NCBI GenBank assembly: GCA_015501605.1
Contig: JADNRZ010000003.1
Location: 434,001-498,000, forward strand
Source: Panaeolus papilionaceus
Taxonomy: Eukaryota > Basidiomycota > Agaricomycetes > Agaricales
Length of the DNA: 64,000 nt
Direction of reading: 5' to 3'
Positions within the stretch are counted from its first letter, which is position 1, and each line of letters begins with the position of its first letter. The translations under genes and the position numbers were made by a program. This document shows, piece after piece, positions 1-9,829 of the stretch. The notes below the pieces were generated by a model. The model saw nothing but the letters and a program-made list of their open reading frames with translations, searched no databases and was not told where the DNA came from.

Positions 1-584
1 TGAAAGGCGAGGGACGGTTATTGACTCGAGGAACGCCGGCCTAACTTGATGACTCGAGTTTATCGATGTACTCCATCTAATAACTGAATGAGTACTTCAT
101 CGGGAATGAAACTTCGAATTTAACTCACGATTTGGTTTGGGACTTGACCCACTTCGCAACCTGTTTCACTACGTTGTTTTCGCTGAGGTGAAGATCGGCT
201 GTGCCTGGTGTGTCGACGAGGACAACCCTTTGTCGCGTAGTAGGATGTATCAGCTCATACATCGTCAATTTGCGCGTTACTCCCGTCGAGGTGCGTTCAG
301 ATATCCCCAGAGGGTTGGAAGCCAATTTTTCGATGAACTATTAGAAAAAATCGTAATGAGTCCCAACGTTCAGTGCAACTGAGATCCACGTTGAACTACT
401 CACAGAGCTCTTCCCAGTCCCCGTCCCTCCAAATAACCTGATAAATGAAAAGAAAAATCTTTAGACCGATATCCTAAATCTATGTGCATAAACCTTACAG
501 TACAACATAATCTCTCGGAGTTATTGATTCTTTGGAGCTCATGGGCCGGACATGAGCAGGTCGTTGTAGTCGGACGCTCTGCAT
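1..584 (-). CDS. P-loop GTPase (AIG1/septin-like G domain), 5' part only
   Basis: Spliced reading on the minus strand: exon 1 584-499 (ATG at 584), exon 2 437-404 and exon 3 337-129, with introns of 61 and 66 nt carrying GT...CAG and GTGAGT...TAG ends. Joined, they give a Walker A motif GGTGTGKSS (G1) preceded by a hydrophobic beta strand (DYVVLLF), then TGVTRKL in the switch I area and VVLVDTPG (Walker B/G3). This pattern matches the P-loop GTPase proteins common in Agaricomycetes that resemble AIG1/GTPBP domains; they bind and hydrolyse GTP, but cellular roles are mostly unknown. A TATA-like run lies near 657-667. Exon 3 seems to end at a GTGAGT donor at 128; the next exon would lie near or beyond base 1, and I could not place it convincingly. 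The gene is therefore cut by the window, or it is a degraded copy. Confidence 0.6.
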
Positions 585-2310
585 CGTCGTTTGATGGGAA
601 TTTGTTAGTGATAAATGAGGTCAATGTAAAGGGGATATAAATTGAGTGGCACTGTGCTTTATATATGGTAGACACAACATGCGACAATAAAACAAAAATG
701 TAAAACAATGAGCGTTTTGAAAGCCGCTTTGGAGGTGTCAATGGAACAGGTAAGAGAGTAGTGGGCCCAAATTGCTGTTGTTGTCATCATTCATCATTCA
801 TCCAACCCTTACGTAATATTTTGACCAAATTGGTGGATGATCCTACTGCTCCAACCTGAAGTGGTGTACTACTCCGCCTAAATTGCAGTGGATCCGAGGT
901 ATTACAGCTATCCTTCATTATTATGTCATTTAACTCCCAGTCCCCACTGAGCCCCTCCTCAGATTACGCACGTAGACGTCTACAGAAGTGCTTGAGCTAC
1001 TAGGAGAGATACCTGCCAGATCAGGCTGACTCAAGCCCACCGACAATTGTCCTAAAATGGAGATCGCTTTCTGGTTAATTTGGTTCCTCTCATTGTCTTA
1101 ACAACAAAGTGTGCCGGCTTTTGTTAAAGGGGTCATGGTGCTTCAAGCCCTCTACTCGCAGCTGCAGACAATCATAAAGGGTAGTACTGCGTATTTCTGT
1201 GCGCTAGTAAAACCTGAGGTATCTCCCCCGATACGGTGCCGTGGAGATTCGTCCGCATCGGGCACCGGAGATTCCGAGAAAAAATAATTCAGGACAGTAA
1301 TCACTTTGTAATCGTTCTTCAAACTCGCGCGGTTCCGTCCGAGCCTCGAGGATATTGACGCACTTCATATGACATGCAACCGAATGTAAGAGTAGTAAAT
1401 GCTGTGTTCGCAGTCAGGCTTCCGTGCAGCATTCAGCAGTCTTACCTTACCTAAAAGATTTTTTGGGCTGCCAACGTTGTGATGCATGTGTAAATGAAAC
1501 TCGTCTCTACGGCCCATGCTATTTCTAAGAGTTAAACTGCACCCCGTATTTTCTCCTAGCACACCAATCTTTAGGCTTTTGCGATCCTCGGTTTGAAGAT
1601 CCTTGTAAATTAATTTCCCGCAAGCGTTTCGATATTTCAAACGCCTAACACACCCAATGGTATATGCACCCTTAAACGGCCTCGTGTTCTTCACTTAAAA
1701 TAGGGTTGTTGCCTCATGCCAGAAGTGGACGCGCCATGTGCGCGAGCGCTTATCTTGACACTTAGCGCTCAGTGTGTTAGGCGCCCACCCCGGCATTTGC
1801 ACTTCGGGACCGCCGGTGTGTTTTCAATTTGATCCCCAATTCAGCTTCTGTAGATGGCAATGCTTGAGTAGTAAGGTGGGGTAAATCTACCCCATAGTTG
1901 TCTCTAGGGGCTTGGCGTTAGATTGACCATTGTCGAACGCCTGCAATCCAAATGCCGCCGGGACTATCTCGGACGACTCGGATGGGCGATCACCTGGATG
2001 GTGGCCAACGAAAATCGAAGCTGAAAGTAAAAGACAGCCACCTGAGATACTTGAGGCATTCTAGGACACTTCGACATACGAGGCTGACCATAGCGACTGC
2101 GTACAAAATGCTGCTGGTTCGCTCTCGTGGTCTTCATTCTGCTTTGCTACTTGAAGTCTTCGCTTTGCTTTCCAGCTCGGTGTCATCCAGGAAGAACATC
2201 TTTGCATCTTCCATTCGCTTGATTTGGGCCCTGCTTTTTATTCGCTCACTGTTCTCTACAAGTTCTTGTTACCTTCGTATCTCATCAAGCACAACAACAG
2301 TCTCGAAACC
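585..2310. other. Intergenic, no gene recognised
   Basis: About 1.7 kb between the divergently placed GTPase and tyrosinase genes. The open frames here (for example 1365-1694 minus) show no recognisable domain, signal peptide or consistent splice pattern. A short inverted repeat (CGGTGCC...GGCACCG, about 21 nt apart) sits near 1235-1270. The last 200 bases probably hold the promoter and 5' leader of the tyrosinase gene. Confidence 0.5.
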
Positions 2311-3673
2311 ATGGGTCGCCTTGTTCGTTTCTCAGCATTGCTTCTGTTGAACATGTCAGGCGTATGGTCGCTCCCTTCAGCACAAGACATCAACTCGATA
2401 CTAAGCATTTCCCAACTCGAGCGTCACAGTCGGCTGAAAAAGCTGATGCCTTCGATGTTTAACGCGACCGGGCTTGAGTGCAGCCACATGAGAAAACGGA
2501 AAGAATGGAGGGCACTTACCGATCCTGAAAAGGCCAACTATATCAGCGCTGTCAAGTGCCTGCAGAGCACGCCTGTGAAGTCACCGGAGCTGCCTCAAGT
2601 CAGATCTATGTTCGACCAATTCCAAGCGGTCCATGTCGTTGTCGCTGAGAGTGTTCATGTCGCTGTAAGTCACCCTTCGCTCATTATTTCGTTTTCATCG
2701 GGATGACCTCGCCGCGATTGCGTTTCGCAGGGACAATTTTTACCTTGGCACCGATATTTCCTCCAGCTTTATGAGAAGAACCTCCGGGAGGAATGTTCCT
2801 ACAAAGGAGTTATGCCGTGAGCCTCTTGATAGATTGCCGCAGCTTTTTTTAACTTTTTTGCGCAACAGGTATTGGAACTGGTCATTGGACGTGGACAACG
2901 GAAGAAAGTAAGCATCGCTATTCATCGGATAGATATGTATTTTCTGACTAACATTTCAACGTACCTTAGGTTTTCTGACTCGCCCGTCTTCTCAGGAGAC
3001 CCCAGAATAGGTTTCGGTGGTGACGGTGTACCCGGCACATACACGCCCCCAGATGACCCAACTGGGGGGAACCGAATCGTAACCACAGGGTTTTATCACG
3101 GTTGTGTCGAGGACGGCGCATTTGCTAACCTCACCCTCCAAATTGGTCCTGGACAAAACGTTGGGCCACATTGTTTGACGCGAGGTATCGATAATATCGT
3201 TGCCTCACAAACATTGAGCAGCGCGGCAGTGGGCAGAGCTATGGCTATGCCCGAATTCGAGTCTTTCCGAACTGAGATTGAAGGACAGCCCGTCATGAAT
3301 GGCTCAAGGACGCATGACAGTGGTCATATCAGTATCGGAGGTGAAATGAGTAACTTTTATTCCAGCCCTGGAGGTAGGTCTTCTGCGTTTTCATACTTGT
3401 GCAGGCGATGACAAATTTGTTGTAGACCCCTTATTCTACCTCCACCATGGCTACCTAGACTATATCTGGTGGAAATGGCAGACCGCTGATGTTCAGAATC
3501 GGATGTACCAAATAAAGGGACGCACGACACCTGAAGGCGACTTCCGCAATGTGACATTGGAATACCCTTTGTCTGCAGGCCAGCTCAGCCCAGGTCATGC
3601 AGTTAGGATCGGTGATATGATGAACATCATGCAGCAGCCGAATTGCTATGAATACGAAGGGTATGGCGTTTGA
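2311..3673 (+). CDS. Short secreted tyrosinase (di-copper centre protein)
   Basis: Five exons: 2311-2664, 2731-2816, 2869-2907, 2970-3373 and 3426-3673, 376 residues. The ATG at 2311 starts a signal peptide (hydrophobic LLLLNMSGVWSLP). The copper A ligands are visible as H108 (QAVH), H116 (ESVH) and H125 (FLPWHRYF); the usual YWNWSLD strand follows across the 39-nt exon 3. Copper B shows H275 and H279 (HDSGHISIGG) and the DPLFYLHHGYLD signature around H301/H302. Tyrosinase domains oxidise mono- or diphenols to quinones with O2. The protein ends shortly after the catalytic core, so the C-terminal lid domain of large latent mushroom tyrosinases is absent; this fits the short secreted class. Substrate cannot be told from sequence: it could be a phenolase or a catechol oxidase-like enzyme. 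All ligand positions appear intact. Confidence 0.88.
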
Positions 3674-3868
3674 GTAATACTCGGTCGGGTATCTACAAAT
3701 GGAAGAGGTCCTGTAATGTCTGAAATTCCGTTAGTGTAATAAACAGAAATGTGTTTACCCAATGCAACAGAGAAACATTAATTCAGCTTGCTTCCAACAC
3801 GGCGCGACTCCCTGGGCAAAAATAGACAACATGGGTATATTCAGGATGTACCAAATCCATCTCGCGGT

Positions 3869-4650
3869 CTACTCCTCAGCCCGCTTCTTTAACGTTTCCG
3901 CAGCCGCCTGGAAGCCGACCTTCAATTTCGACCCCACGAAGAGCTTAACGAAATACGCCGCAAATCCATTAAACACCTCTATGGTCTGATACCTGACCAT
4001 CTTCTTCTTTCGCGTCGCTGAAGACCCCACCTCTTCTGAAGGCACCTCTACCTCTACCTCTTCTAACCACTGCCACCGTTCTGAGTGTAGGAGCCAGTGT
4101 GGAAAGCTTGCCGTTTCCCAGGTGACCCGGAAGTTTGGTTCATCCAACGCGGATATGCGCACAAACGCAGTGCCTTGAGTGAGGAGAGTAGGATCTGAAA
4201 GTGCAGGGGGCATGCGGACGAGAATAGATATATGCGTGTCGACGGTAGGTTGCGTTGGTGGAGAGGAGGTCGTATATGGCTCAGGATAAGGAGGAGAAAG
4301 GGTCATCTTCCGTCTGTAGGATTCATGATAAGCTTCAATACAGGCGTTGTGCAACACGCTAAACTTACACGAAGGTATTCCTGTTATTGATAATTGGTAC
4401 CAGTGTTAGTATTTGATACATCAATATAATGGTAAGACGAGTAATTGAGAAGACCAGAGAACAGATAGCAATAAGCTCTGTCCCATACAAGCAGGTATGT
4501 CCTCAATGCTTACCATTTGCCGTACTCCGGGAAGTCAAGCATAATATCCCATATTTTCTCCCTGGAAGCGTCAATAAGGGAAGAGCCAGTAACCGCAAAA
4601 ACTCCTGATTCAGCTAGAGGAGGCCTCTTCTCTGCAGATTGAGATGCCAT
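3869..4650 (-). CDS. SRPBCC/START-like domain protein, copy A
   Basis: Minus-strand gene of three exons: 4650-4514, a 12-nt micro-exon 4380-4369, and 4313-3869; 197 residues. Exon 1 ends in the family motif IWDIMLDFPEYGKW, the micro-exon supplies NTF, and exon 3 begins with RKMTLSPPYPEPY. The N-terminal beta strand, the W-N-x-F motif and the C-terminal helix (KVGFQAAAETLKKRAEE) are typical of the SRPBCC (polyketide cyclase/START-like) fold, which forms a cavity for hydrophobic ligands. Ligand and role are unknown. The middle region carries an acidic run (LEEVEVEVPSEE). The next gene upstream is a tandem paralogue with the same exon structure, so the pair arose by duplication. No signal peptide is seen; a soluble intracellular protein is likely. 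Confidence 0.72.
4369..4380 (-). other. 12-nt coding micro-exon in SRPBCC copy A
   Basis: Flanked by CAG acceptor and GTAAGT donor. It completes the Trp codon split by intron 1 (phase 2) and codes N-T-F plus two bases of the next codon. Without it exon 1 and exon 3 do not give the family's W-N-x-F motif. Confidence 0.7.
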
Positions 4651-4934
4651 TCGGTTTCCGTACTATCGTTCAAGGAAGAGGTGGTGGTCAAAGATCAAGT
4701 TGAGTCGTTGAGTGAGGCCCGCGACGCTGACCGTGTCCAGGTCACGGTTAACGCGGTCCGCTGGGAGGCCGCATCTTGGATTCTCCCTCAACAGTCGGTA
4801 TTCAAGTTGCTCTGAATTCCGTTCTTTCAAGTCGTATACACTAAGGCTCATTATGCCTGTCTGCTATGACTATCACAACTTTATCCACTCTAAACACAAT
4901 GCACTCATCGAGCCAAGGACCATCGCTTGCCAGA

Positions 4935-5704
4935 TCAAGCTTCAATGGAGCTCTTCTCTGCACGCTGCTTTAAAGCATCAGCAGCAGCCTGAAACCCAAC
5001 CTTTAGCTTCGAACCCATAAAAAAGTTCATAACGTATGCTGCAAGTCCATAAAACACCTCGATAGTCTGGTAACGGACCATCTTTTTCTTGCACATCACC
5101 GAACCGGAACCCTCTCCATAATTAATAGGCACCTCAACCTCGACCTCTTCGAGCCATTGCCATCTCTCAGAATGTAAAAACCAGCGCGGCAGACCAGCCA
5201 TTTCAAATACGGCACGGTAATTGACTTTGTCGAGCATCGTGATGCGTACAAATGCATCTCCTCGAGTGAGAAGGGTGGGTTCGGAGAGGTCGGGAGGCAT
5301 GCGGACGAGCACGGATATGTATGCGCCGACCACAGGGCGTGGTGGTGGAGAAGTGACGCTGTATGGATGCGGATAGGGAGGAGAAAGCGTTACTCTTCGT
5401 CTAGTATTCGCGTTAGTGGGTTTGCATTCAGTCGTCTGAGGATCACTTACATGAATGTGTTCCTGGTACATCAAAACAATGGGTTCGAATAGGCCGAATC
5501 ATGTCGAAGGAGGGATAACAAACTGGTTAGTCCTCCCTTCATCCTTGACTTCTGTGTCGCTTACCATTTGCCGTATTGCGGGAAATCCAGCATAATATCC
5601 CATATTATCTTTCGGGGTGCGTCGATGAGAGAGGAGCCAGAGGCGAAAAAAACCCCAGATTCAGCCAAAGGAGGACTCATGTCTGCAGCAGAGTGTGTTT
5701 CCAT
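4935..5704 (-). CDS. SRPBCC/START-like domain protein, copy B
   Basis: Minus-strand gene with exons 5704-5565, a 12-nt micro-exon 5462-5451, and 5400-4935; 205 residues. The ATG at 5704 is chosen because METHSAADMSPPLAESG aligns with the N-terminus of copy A (MASQSAEKRPPLAESG); a second in-frame ATG lies eight codons downstream. It shares IWDIMLDFPQYGKW, the W-N-x-F motif formed across the micro-exon, TLSPPYPHPY and the LHSERWQWLEEVEVEVP block with copy A. The fold is the ligand-binding SRPBCC helix-grip type; its substrate is unknown. Exon phases and lengths are conserved between the copies while intron sequences have diverged, so duplication is not very recent. The interval between the copies (4651-4934) is short, and both are co-directional. 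Confidence 0.72.
5451..5462 (-). other. 12-nt coding micro-exon in SRPBCC copy B
   Basis: CCAG acceptor, 12 bases, GTAAGT donor; same length, phase and encoded N-T-F as the micro-exon of copy A, which supports both models. Confidence 0.7.
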
Positions 5705-6180
5705 CTCGGTGGTACCGTTAGTGTTAGGACCCAAGGGAAGGTTTACCAGGAGTCTGGAAGTCGAGTCAATATCGTCGGAGGGCGGATGTCACTTCCCTCA
5801 ACATGGGAACCGGACGGTGATAACGATCCCGTTGGTGCAATACCACTCATCGAGAGTATGCCACGAAGGGTGTTCCAGTCAAGCAACGCATATAGTCAGA
5901 CAAAGTCGGACGTTGGCCAACCCTTGGTTATGGTTGAACAGAAAGTCACTTGCCTATCACTTGGCCCGAGTCGGTTATCCGTCAGAGTTGCGTCGATGCA
6001 AATGAAACTCGTGTATACTTACTTTGCTTTATCTATTTCATTTTCTGTCTTTCCAGCTTGAATTTGCTGTACTTTACTTGGGAATTCGAGCTTTTTTGAT
6101 ATTAAGATGTCCTGTTCCTGTTGATCGTCATTCCAAACAGCCATATGACGGGCGCGCTATGGATTTTGGCGCAGCGGATC
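5705..6180. other. Intergenic; likely promoter of SRPBCC copy B
   Basis: Overlapping open frames on the plus strand here code nothing I recognise. The stretch separates the minus-strand SRPBCC pair from the F-box remnant and probably carries the copy B promoter. Confidence 0.4.
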
Positions 6181-6189
6181 ATAAATCGA

Positions 6190-6413
6190 AGCGAGCACAG
6201 GACTGTTCAATCGACTGGAAGGACTTGATGCGATTCTGCCGAAGGTATCGCACCATAGAGGGTCAGCGTCTGGAACATATCCGACTGGCTACGTGCTTCA
6301 ATTTTGATGATGACAGGTATGGTCAGTTGGCAAAAGTGGTTGGGAGTGTAGCGTGGTATGGGGAAGAAAGTGACTGGATTGGTGTCGCGGGGTCCGATTC
6401 AGAGGATGATTGA
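6190..6413 (+). pseudogene. C-terminal remnant of an F-box family protein
   Basis: The plus-strand frame ending at 6413 reads DWKDLMRFCRRYRTIEGQRL, then HIRLATCFNFDDDRYGQLAKVV and ends in an acidic tail. It matches the last exon of the F-box gene at 17.7-19.6 kb (WDEFLDFCTYYRTVDNEPLKHIRL) and the C-terminus of the gene at 6.6-8.4 kb (WPRFMRFCMSHRTVDDLPLK). No F-box and no leucine-rich middle part is present upstream; the frame before it is unrelated. I read it as a truncated relic, convergent with the complete gene that follows. It could instead be the last exon of an unusually structured gene, but I found no supporting exons. Confidence 0.6.
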
Positions 6414-6596
6414 CCTTGTTCCTCTGTCGAATCAGCATAGAATACTTGTTATACGCTCTTTTCTACCATTCATCACTTCATTGCTTTTGATACGGTCAAA
6501 AATATACAGTGATTTGCTATCCATATCGGCATACTACAATACTCAAGAATCTACCCCAACAATCCCCAACAACCAACCAGACACATTACACTACAG

Positions 6597-8372
6597 TTAG
6601 TAGGACCATTGTACAGTTGTACCCATTGGCTTCACCGCTTCTATCAACTCATTGATTTGACCCCGATCCAGGCCTCCATATCGTCTGAAATTTATACTTT
6701 TCAAAGGCAGGTCATCGACTGTCCGATGCGACATGCAAAATCTCATGAACCTAGGCCACGAAATAGTGGGATCAACCTCCGATTCGTCTGAGCTCGAGTC
6801 GTCTTCATCCTGCGTCACTTGTGCTGTTTGAAAAAAGGCGTCTTCCAAGAAGATGTTGCGGAGCCTGCGAAAACCTTGGTCTCTATACAATGCCTTGAAT
6901 ATATCAGCACAGGCGCATTCCGAATCTCGATCTCCGAGACCATATAACGAATTCAACATTGGAAGTTGTGCGATCAAAGGCGTGGCGCGGTGTCCTAGCA
7001 AAATCGCACTTGCGAAGGATTCCAAGTCTTGGAGATAAGGTACAAGGCCTTCAATGAGGTTATCCGTCAAGTCCATGCCGTAGAACATGGCATCAGCCGT
7101 TGGAATAAAAGCAAGGGTGAGCTGAGGTGGTGTGTCCCAAGTAGCAGAACCATCGTCGTGAGACCAAGCGCGAAGGATTTCTACCCCTAACTCGTCAAAA
7201 TCCAGATGTACAGAGCGGATGCGTCCAACAGGGGAGGACGAACGGGAACACGAGGTAGATAATGGGTTGGATAGCCAAGCAGCGGTCAGACCATTCATCA
7301 ATGCAGAAAAGAGGGAGGGTATGACCTCATCCTCTCTTTCTTGAAGGACATCAACAATGACCCGAATGTTTGCTGATAGCGGTATAACAATGTGACCGAG
7401 CAGGCTTGTACACAACTCGAAGGAGGATCGAATCTCTAGCTCTGTAATTCGGGGTAACTGGACTGTAACGGCCGAGGAAAAATTTGTCAAGTCTTCGGGT
7501 AGGTTATCGATTTTGAGAATGGAAAGAGCTGACATCCTCTTCAAGGCATTGAAAAACTCGATGGACGTCGACGTCGACGTGCTACCTGCCTCCAAGACGA
7601 GGGTAGTTAGACCACTGCTGAACAAAGGCGATGTCCACGGCAAGTGCATCTGCCTGAGTTTCAAGTGTTGAAGTTGTGGCGCAATTCCTGTAAGAAATTC
7701 AGGCGAGAGGTGGTGGGCACGAGTTGGACAGGGTTCGTCCTTTGGCCAGAATTCAAAGGTTTGCAAAGCCGGCATGAAGACATAAGTCAGCGTAGCCAGC
7801 AGCCCCGGTAACCTGTTGTTCCAGATGTGCCGTGAAGATTTTTTGCAAGGAACTTTGATGCTGTGTAGGCGGTGTGACTCGGTGCGTATAACTTCGCTGA
7901 GATCCTGAATTCCTTCGCCGCCCTTTGATGATCTGAAGTCGAGAGATGGGACGATGAGTCGAAGCGGGGTTTGCTTAGAAAGTTTGATGCACTGCAATGC
8001 CATGTCCACCGACGTGAAATTGACAACCGACCACAGCTGTGCGCAACCATAGGCTACCTGTCGCCAATCCTGGCAGATATGCGAGACCTTCAAGTTGCTC
8101 CAAAGATACTTTGACTGGTCTCCAGGTCGATTCTCTGGATCGGCGTCCCGGATGATAAGGAAAATTTGCGACAGAACTTCTGGAGGCAGTTTTGAGATTG
8201 GTGCGAGCCCATTCCGTTCAGCCTTTGCTATTTGTAGTGCGCACTCCAAGTCTGCTATGTGGTTATCTAGCTGAGCGCGCCGGGCATCTGCCAGAGATGT
8301 GTTCATTCCTGTGTTCGTATTGGGTTGTGAAAAATACAATTTTTTAATGCTGAGAAGGCACATACCTATCAT
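6597..8372 (-). CDS. F-box domain protein with leucine-rich-like C-terminal region
   Basis: The main exon 8308-6597 is open throughout. A 7-nt first exon (ATGATAG, 8372-8366) followed by a GTATGT...CACAG intron keeps the frame (M-I-G-M-N-T-S), giving 572 residues; alternatively translation begins at the Met codon at 8306. The N-terminus is a short coiled coil (RRAQLDNHIADLECALQIAKAE) followed by the F-box core LAPISKLPPEVLSQIFLIIRD and the downstream VSHICQDWRQVAYGCAQLWS. This order is the standard Agaricomycete F-box-like protein: the F-box binds Skp1 in an SCF ubiquitin ligase, and the long degenerate repeat region would choose substrates. The tail has a Ser/Asp-rich run (DEDDSSSDESEVD). 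The target is unknown. A relative lies at 17.7-19.6 kb on the other strand. Confidence 0.8.
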   Translation of the reverse strand: MIGMCLLSIKKLYFSQPNTNTGMNTSLADARRAQLDNHIADLECALQIAKAERNGLAPISKLPPEVLSQIFLIIRDADPENRPGDQSKYLWSNLKVSHICQDWRQVAYGCAQLWSVVNFTSVDMALQCIKLSKQTPLRLIVPSLDFRSSKGGEGIQDLSEVIRTESHRLHSIKVPCKKSSRHIWNNRLPGLLATLTYVFMPALQTFEFWPKDEPCPTRAHHLSPEFLTGIAPQLQHLKLRQMHLPWTSPLFSSGLTTLVLEAGSTSTSTSIEFFNALKRMSALSILKIDNLPEDLTNFSSAVTVQLPRITELEIRSSFELCTSLLGHIVIPLSANIRVIVDVLQEREDEVIPSLFSALMNGLTAAWLSNPLSTSCSRSSSPVGRIRSVHLDFDELGVEILRAWSHDDGSATWDTPPQLTLAFIPTADAMFYGMDLTDNLIEGLVPYLQDLESFASAILLGHRATPLIAQLPMLNSLYGLGDRDSECACADIFKALYRDQGFRRLRNIFLEDAFFQTAQVTQDEDDSSSDESEVDPTISWPRFMRFCMSHRTVDDLPLKSINFRRYGGLDRGQINELIEAVKPMGTTVQWSY

Positions 8373-8586
8373 CACTGTTACTCTTTAAAGTGGCTCGAGC
8401 AAAAGATGTTACCCTTTGACGCCCGTCCGGCTGCAGTTTACAAGTACTACGACTGCGTAGAAGATCTTTTGTTGACCAAGGATGATGGCGGTTCAGGAAA
8501 AAGCTGCCAGTGCACCGCTCGTGGTGAAAACCGCTTTTAAAACTTTGAAGTTCCGCACATGTTCAGAAATGTGTGTATCTGCAGAT

Positions 8587-9290
8587 TTTCCCGCTACTTT
8601 AGCAGTGGGCCTTGGGACGGCTAGACCACTGAAACATTGTGAAACATTGGCATGTTTCGGTGATAGCCGTGCGATGCCGAGCACCTGGCATTTCGGGCCG
8701 CACGTGCCCCATGTGACGTTTTTGAGGTGAGACTTTGAAGACATGAGACAAACCCACTCTTCACTCTTCTTACTTCTATTGATATTGAATCTCCCGTGGC
8801 GAGTTCGGACTCATTGCCTGAACGACCGCTACACTCTTGTCACGATGAGGACTGCCCCAAGGTTTTAAAGGAAATATCCCGTGCAAATGGAAGGGAATGG
8901 TTGACTCGGTGTTTGCACTGGAGTAAGCGACGCGGACTGGCCACCAGCCCTTTTAATGATGATTTGCCTTCATTGCATCGCTTATGTTTTCATCATGGCT
9001 TACCTTGTAATCTCAGCATAAGCGAAAGTCGGCAGGCGTTCTTCCGACATATTTCCAGTGGAGTGTGCATTGAGGCTGAAATGTGTAAAAACATTGGACA
9101 AGAGCTGTTAATACAAAGTAGCGGGCTTCCCATGCATTGCATGGCCTTATTTAGTTTATTGAGCACTGTTCCCGCTACTTTAGTAGTGGGTTATGTAGGT
9201 GCGAGCGATTCCCGTTAATCTGAGACTTTCGCAATTTTCGGGCTTACCCGTGTGATGCCGAACCTCGGCCCGAAGGCATCGTATCAGGTG
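8587..9290. repeat. Diverged repeat pair (CCCGCTACTTTAGYAGTGGG-led)
   Basis: Two stretches begin with the same 20-mer apart from one base, at about 8588 and 9171 (CCCGCTACTTTAGCAGTGGG and CCCGCTACTTTAGTAGTGGG). Both continue, after divergence, to a second shared block (CGTGYGATGCCGA, near 8669 and 9249) and to a pyrimidine-rich end. The pattern suggests copies of a small non-autonomous element, too diverged for me to define ends or target-site duplications. Confidence 0.4.
9114..9169. repeat. 55-bp direct repeat copy 1 with internal hairpin
   Basis: Starts CAAAGTAGCGGGCTT and ends GTTTATTGAGCACTGT. It contains the near-perfect palindrome CCATGCATTGCATGG. Its first bases (AAAGTAGCGGG) are the reverse complement of the CCCGCTACTTT block that begins at 9171, so the unit also forms a larger stem. 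Confidence 0.55.
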
Positions 9291-9773
9291 ATGACTAGTT
9301 TGTCTTGTCTCATATCTTACTTTCACCTTTATACTTTATTCACCACCCTCAGTTCAGGTACGTACTATTCCATTTTATTTTTTTGGATGTGGTTTATGTT
9401 AACAACTTTGCCGTTTATTGTATCAAAATGGCTAATGTCGCCGTCTGCCCTAATCCTAGTCCTAGTTCTATTGATTCAGACAATCCGATCATCAGCTGCG
9501 GTGGACAGTGTATCGTAGGCATTCACACAATGGTAGGCAAACCCAGAATTCAATCGAGGAGGCATGTGAAAGAGTGGAAAGGGGATTGTAATGTGTTTAG
9601 TTACTGATATCTACCCAGCGGTGGTTGGCGAAGCAAAGAGGTGGGTGGTTCTGGTGGTTGTGTTTCATTTCACGCCAACATTAGTGTCTATGATTGTTGA
9701 GTCGACGTCATAGACCTGCGGTTGTGTCACTAGTCCCCTAAAAGCGGCAATGTGGTCGTTTGCCTTGACTTCT

Positions 9774-9829
9774 CAAAGTAGCGGGCTTGCCATGCAAAGC
9801 ATGGCCTTATTAGTTTATTGACTACTGTG
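9774..9829. repeat. 55-bp direct repeat copy 2 with internal hairpin
   Basis: Same unit as at 9114-9169 (CAAAGTAGCGGGCTT...GTTTATTGACTACTGT). The hairpin is CCATGCAAAGCATGG: the stem is kept while the loop differs from copy 1. Here the complementary CCCGCTACTTT block is missing. Confidence 0.55.

Noticed and set aside
1365..1694. 109-codon minus-strand frame
   Set aside because: No domain, no signal peptide, no conserved splice pattern; consistent with chance.
8796..9218. 140-codon open frame between repeat copies
   Set aside because: Opens only with GTG, has no ATG at the right place, no domain, and ends inside the repeat; treated as non-coding.
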